NCBI GenBank assembly: GCA_038204345.1
Contig: JBBRDB010000112.1
Location: forward strand, 1-8,573
DNA length: 8,573 nucleotides
Direction of reading: 5' to 3'
DNA from: JAHJSA01 sp038204345
Lineage (GTDB): Bacteria; Actinomycetota; Thermoleophilia; RBG-16-64-13
The notes under the pieces are model-generated. The model was not told the DNA's origin. It saw nothing but the letters and a program-made list of their open reading frames with translations, and did no database searches. Positions 5,723-8,573 of this stretch are shown in pieces. Made by a program: the position numbers and the translations under genes. Position 1 is the stretch's first letter; each line of letters starts with the position of its first letter.

Positions 5723-8203
5723 CTACATCTGGGTTAGATTGAATATCATCTTCGCCGCTTGGCCCCTCGTGGCGGTGCCGAGCGGGTCGAATGTCGTCAG
5801 CGTCTTGCCGCTGATTATGCCATTGGCGTAACAGAGAGCGATCGCCTCCTTCGCCTCGGCCCCGAGGCCGGCGAGATCGGTGAAATGCGCTCTATCCTGC
5901 GCGGTGGCCGGTGCCAGCAGATCGCCGCCGATCCGTACGATCATCATGGCGAGCTGAGCCCGCGTGATCCTGTTGTACGGCCGGAAGGTCCCGTCGGGGT
6001 AGCCGAGGATCACGTCGTTCTCGAAGGCCTCCTCGACGTAGTCGAACGGGTAGCGTGCACTGTCCGTTTGCATCAGCGGACGGGGAACGTCCCTGAACGT
6101 CGGATTGGACCAGTTGGTCCATGCATCGTCGTGGAAGTCAAACGCGACGACGAGTATCTTCGCAGCTTGGCCGCGCATCAGCAGGGCGTCCGGGCGGAAG
6201 GTCCCGTCGAGGTAACCATCCACCGCGCCCATCGTGCCGAGCCCTTGGATGTAGGTGAAGAACGTGTGTGTGGCCGGGACATCGCTGAACAGAGGAGTCT
6301 GGTTCGGCGGAGGCGTCGTGGTCGTCGTGGTCGTCCCCGGCGATGTGGTCGTCGTGGTCGTCCCCGGCGTTGTGGTCGTCGTGGTGGTCCCGGGCGTTGT
6401 GGTCGTGGTGGTGGTGGGCAGGGTCGTCGTGGTGGTCGTGGTGGGCGGGGGTGCCAGAGCCGACTCAACGAGTTTCATGCTCGCCGTGAAACCTGCCCGG
6501 GCATACGGCACATTGTGGACGCCGCTGCTGCCGTCGTTCTCTAGGAAGGCCACATTCGTGTCAGCTTGTGCCAGCAGGGCTTTACCGTAGTCGCTCATCC
6601 CGGCAGGCGTGGTCTTTGCGGACGCGATGGCGGCCTTCAGCGAGGCCAGCCTGTTGCTGAACTCGGTCTGCCAGCCGTCGATGTTGCCCTGCAGAGTCGA
6701 CCGCGTCATTGTGTCGTGGCAGGGAGTGCAGGAGTCGCCGGGGTTACGGCCCGGCCAAGTTGCGGCCCATTCCTCGGCATCGCCGGGCATCATCACTTTG
6801 AAGCTGTGGCTCATCCGACCGGTTCTCGTCTCCGGCATGTGGCAATCGACGCAGGTCGCGTTGCCCATGGAGGATCCCATTTCCCCGACGCCGATTAGAC
6901 CGTAGCCGGCCACCATCTCCTTCTGGGTGGGGGTCCAGGACACCACTGTGTTCACAGCCACGCTGGTGCCCTCTGCGATCTCGGTGGTGTGACACGTGGA
7001 GCAGACTTCCTCCCCGCCACGAATGGAAAGAGGATCGTCTGAGTTCGGCTCGTGCACGTTGTGGCACACCGCGCATTCGATGTCGTACTTGTCGGTCGCC
7101 GGGCTGGGGGTGTACCCCGCCAGGATGGTCTTATCGTAGCCGTTGGCTTTCAAGAAGCCCTCGGCGGAGTGACACCTGACGCAGTCGGCGGTTGCCGACG
7201 GGAACGGGTTGCCCAGCTCGTTCTTCAACGAGGCGCGCGAGTTGGCGTGGGCGCCGATGTTCCACTCGTTGTAGTACACGTGGTTCATACTGCGGTTGGC
7301 GCCCGACGGGTAGAACCGTGGGTTCATGCTGCCGACGTCGTCGGCCGGCGTGTATACGTAGAAGTAGTCGTCGAGAGGCTCGTCCGGAGTGTAGCCGTTG
7401 GGGTTGCTGAACGAACTGGTGGTACCCAGACGTCTTTCGACGGTCGACCCGCTGGCATGACACTGCCCGCAGGCCTCTGAAGCGAGGGCGCCGACGCCGA
7501 GCACCTTGGTGCCTGTGCCTCCGTGCCCGGGGATGGCGGCTTCACCGCTACCGTGGCAATTCTCGCACTGAATGCCGAGTCCGGACCAGGCTGTGGGCGT
7601 GGTGGGGGTGATGCTCGCTCCGTTGCCCAGAGTGACTGCCGCGGCAGCGGGACGGGTGAGGCCCAGGTTGTGGCAACCGCCGCAGCGCTGGAAGTAGGCG
7701 ACCGTGATGATCGGCCCGCCTTCAGGTTCCCACTCGTTCAAACTAGGGCTGAAGCCGATCGGGTCGAAGAGAGGGTAGTCATCGGAGGGGCTGAGCGGAG
7801 GGATGTAGGAACCGGCGGTGGTGGTCGCATCCCCTCCCTTGTACTTGCCAATGTACTCTTTGGTTACGCCGGGCGCGCCCACCTGGAGGAAGAGGTCCTG
7901 CGCGTTGAACTGGATGCCGCCGACGCCGCCGGCCGGCGATGGCCACATGCCCGGTAAGTCGAAGGCCGGAACCGCGAGGGATAAGCTGCCTCCTTTCGAT
8001 GGATCGATGATCGCCATGAAGGCGCCGTGTCGAGAGTTGCGATAGGCCTGGCTGATGCCGCTGGACGAATGGCAGCCGGTGCAGTTCTGCTGACCGGCGT
8101 ACGTGAGCCCGAACCCATTCGTAGTCGCCGCCTGGGCAATCCCCGCCAGCGCCAGCAAGGCCAGCAGGCTGATAAGCACGACCGCGGTAGTCCGTTTGTG
8201 CAC
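5723..8203 (-). CDS. Exported nine-heme c-type cytochrome with Thr-rich linker and three SLH domains
   Basis: An 826-residue secreted protein. Residues 1-25 are a signal peptide (KR, Leu/Ala core, AQA cleavage site). Nine CxxCH heme sites start at Cys41, 174, 213, 245, 341, 377, 401, 451 and 492. Extra histidines such as H59, H319, H384 and H466 could be distal ligands. Residues 500-584 are helical, heme-free and contain GVHNVPYARAGF, similar to the C-terminal helices of NrfA-type cytochromes; no CxxCK site is present, so nitrite reductase activity is not indicated. A Thr/Pro linker (585-633) leads to three SLH domains (about 637-690, 702-759, 773-825), which typically bind cell-wall polymers. 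Likely role: electron transfer at or through the cell wall. The start is the GTG with GGAGGAGGG just upstream; an ATG at 8278 would add 25 polar residues before the signal peptide. Heme attachment needs a cytochrome c maturation system encoded elsewhere. The electron donor and acceptor are unknown. Confidence 0.93.
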   Translation of the reverse strand: MHKRTTAVVLISLLALLALAGIAQAATTNGFGLTYAGQQNCTGCHSSSGISQAYRNSRHGAFMAIIDPSKGGSLSLAVPAFDLPGMWPSPAGGVGGIQFNAQDLFLQVGAPGVTKEYIGKYKGGDATTTAGSYIPPLSPSDDYPLFDPIGFSPSLNEWEPEGGPIITVAYFQRCGGCHNLGLTRPAAAAVTLGNGASITPTTPTAWSGLGIQCENCHGSGEAAIPGHGGTGTKVLGVGALASEACGQCHASGSTVERRLGTTSSFSNPNGYTPDEPLDDYFYVYTPADDVGSMNPRFYPSGANRSMNHVYYNEWNIGAHANSRASLKNELGNPFPSATADCVRCHSAEGFLKANGYDKTILAGYTPSPATDKYDIECAVCHNVHEPNSDDPLSIRGGEEVCSTCHTTEIAEGTSVAVNTVVSWTPTQKEMVAGYGLIGVGEMGSSMGNATCVDCHMPETRTGRMSHSFKVMMPGDAEEWAATWPGRNPGDSCTPCHDTMTRSTLQGNIDGWQTEFSNRLASLKAAIASAKTTPAGMSDYGKALLAQADTNVAFLENDGSSGVHNVPYARAGFTASMKLVESALAPPPTTTTTTTLPTTTTTTTPGTTTTTTTPGTTTTTTSPGTTTTTTTPPPNQTPLFSDVPATHTFFTYIQGLGTMGAVDGYLDGTFRPDALLMRGQAAKILVVAFDFHDDAWTNWSNPTFRDVPRPLMQTDSARYPFDYVEEAFENDVILGYPDGTFRPYNRITRAQLAMMIVRIGGDLLAPATAQDRAHFTDLAGLGAEAKEAIALCYANGIISGKTLTTFDPLGTATRGQAAKMIFNLTQM
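6308..6442 (-). repeat. 27-bp tandem repeat (5 copies) encoding the Thr-rich linker
   Basis: Blocks of six or seven threonines begin at residues 588, 597, 606, 615 and 624, an exact 9-residue (27-bp) period. Each block is closed by LP, PG, PG, SPG or PPP. On the plus strand this shows as runs of GTCGTCGTGGTCGTC type. It forms a flexible, probably extended spacer between the heme domain and the SLH anchor. Such linkers are often O-glycosylated in actinobacteria, which is not shown here. Confidence 0.9.
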
Positions 8204-8294
8204 GAAACCCTCCTCCGTTGTAGCTGGTTTCGACCGTTTTCCGCCTGATCCAGCGGCGCCTCCCTCCGGGTCTGCCACCTTGCCTGATTGTGCA

Positions 8295-8322
8295 GAGATT
8301 CACAATACGCGCCGTGAATCTC
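8295..8322. promoter_or_regulatory. 9-10-9 inverted repeat in the cytochrome leader (operator or RNA hairpin)
   Basis: GAGATTCAC (8295-8303) and GTGAATCTC (8314-8322) are exact complements around a 10-nt spacer, about 90-120 nt upstream of the cytochrome GTG. Arm length and centre-to-centre distance (19 nt, about two helical turns) fit a dimeric regulator site. It could equally form a 9-bp stem in the leader RNA. No T-run follows on the minus strand, so it is not a plain terminator. Confidence 0.5.
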
Positions 8323-8338
8323 GTAGGCCTAAGTATCA

Positions 8339-8367
8339 ACCCTATATTCTAGGCTTACGATAGTCAA
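8339..8367 (-). promoter_or_regulatory. Tentative promoter for the cytochrome gene
   Basis: On the minus strand TTGACT (8367-8362) is a good -35 box. At 17 nt comes TAGGGT (8344-8339), and at 15 nt TATAGG; both are imperfect -10 boxes in an AT-rich patch that stands out from its surroundings. The start of transcription would lie about 130 nt upstream of the GTG, placing the inverted repeat at 8295-8322 in the early leader. Confidence 0.35.
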
Positions 8368-8524
8368 TGGCGGCGGGGCAGGGAGCCAGGGCCGCTCTTG
8401 CCGCCTTCGAGTACCTGATCAAGCGGACGCGAGACCGCGGCCCGGGGGACGACGGGCTGATCGACCGGGCCGCGCGTCAGAGCTTCGCTGCTCGCACCTC
8501 GTCCCGTTCGGCTATACGTTCCAA

Positions 8525-8573
8525 CTATAGATCCTGCAGAAGACCGATGACCTTGGCTTCGTCGGTGGTGAGT
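8525..8573 (-). CDS. Possible C-terminal end of an unknown protein (runs in from the right edge)
   Basis: Read from 8572 on the minus strand, one frame gives LTTDEAKVIGLLQDL and then TAG at 8527-8525. It is an amphipathic, helix-like tail with mostly G/C third positions. It would be the last 15 residues of a gene upstream of, and in line with, the cytochrome. The same frame continues after the TAG with LERIAERDEVRAAKL before TGA at 8479-8477, so the true end is uncertain. Other frames are also open here, and the piece is too short for a family call. Confidence 0.35.
   Translation of the reverse strand, partial: LTTDEAKVIGLLQDL

Larger units (their letters stand above)
8204..8524. other. Region upstream of the cytochrome without a firm gene
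   Basis: From 8203 rightward it holds the cytochrome ribosome site (GGAGGAGGG, 8208-8216), a GC-rich leader, the 9-10-9 inverted repeat, the tentative promoter and a GC-rich patch. In that patch CGCGGCCCGG (8436-8445) and CCGGGCCGCG (8465-8474) form a perfect 10-bp stem with a 19-nt loop and no T-run. An open plus frame starts at ATG 8367 and runs off the edge, but it has no ribosome site and its later residues look non-coding. I do not call it a gene. Confidence 0.5.

Noticed and set aside
6305..6451. CRISPR-like array suggested by the regular repeats
   Set aside because: The repeats are contiguous 27-bp in-frame Thr codon blocks without unique spacers and lie inside the cytochrome gene.
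5759..6590. Plus-strand open frames opposite the SLH and Thr-linker part of the cytochrome
   Set aside because: Their Val-rich and Arg/Gly-rich runs are the reverse reading of the Thr repeats; no ribosome site or domain.
5723..8203. Nitrite reductase (NrfA) assignment for the cytochrome
   Set aside because: NrfA usually has a CxxCK catalytic heme and five hemes. This protein has nine CxxCH sites and no CxxCK.
8367..8573. Plus-strand open frame starting MAAGQGARAALAAFEYLIKR
   Set aside because: The first 40 codons have coding-like third positions, but there is no ribosome site, the ATG overlaps the tentative cytochrome -35 box, and later residues look random. A minus-strand reading of the right end is more protein-like.

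Overview
This GC-rich window reads as bacterial chromosome, most plausibly from a high-GC lineage without a classical outer membrane. A deep-branching or anaerobic actinobacterium is my best guess. The clues are codon use rich in G/C at third positions, GTG starts, a Thr/Pro cell-wall linker and S-layer homology (SLH) domains on an exported cytochrome. This placement is an inference; no rRNA, tRNA or taxonomic marker is present.

Layout. (1) 1-1772, minus strand: a drug-efflux module. A 14-TM EmrB/QacA-type MFS transporter is followed, with a 4-base overlap, by the N-terminus of a TetR-family regulator that runs off the left edge. A 15-bp perfect palindrome overlaps the -10 box of the MFS promoter, as expected for an autoregulated TetR/MFS unit. 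(2) 1932-5596, plus strand: three metabolic or regulatory genes. They are a PII-like DUF190 domain fused to four CBS domains, a mercuric-reductase-like flavoprotein disulfide oxidoreductase without the mercury-binding parts, and 6-phosphogluconolactonase (pgl). The last two are 52 nt apart and probably co-transcribed. (3) 5651-5681: a strong hairpin that can end transcription from both sides of a convergent junction. (4) 5723-8203, minus strand: an exported nine-heme c-type cytochrome with a Thr-rich linker of five 27-bp repeats and three C-terminal SLH domains, i.e. a cytochrome likely bound to the cell wall. (5) 8204-8573: its leader region, with a 9-10-9 inverted repeat, and a possible 3' end of another minus-strand gene.

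How the genes may work together. Pgl belongs to the oxidative pentose phosphate pathway, which makes NADPH, and the adjacent flavoprotein probably consumes NAD(P)H. The DUF190-CBS protein looks like an adenylate or nucleotide energy sensor. The surface cytochrome would carry electrons across or along the cell wall. The most notable items are the SLH-anchored multiheme cytochrome and the DUF190-4xCBS fusion. Links between the flavoprotein/pgl pair and the cytochrome are speculative, because they lie on opposite strands across a terminator.
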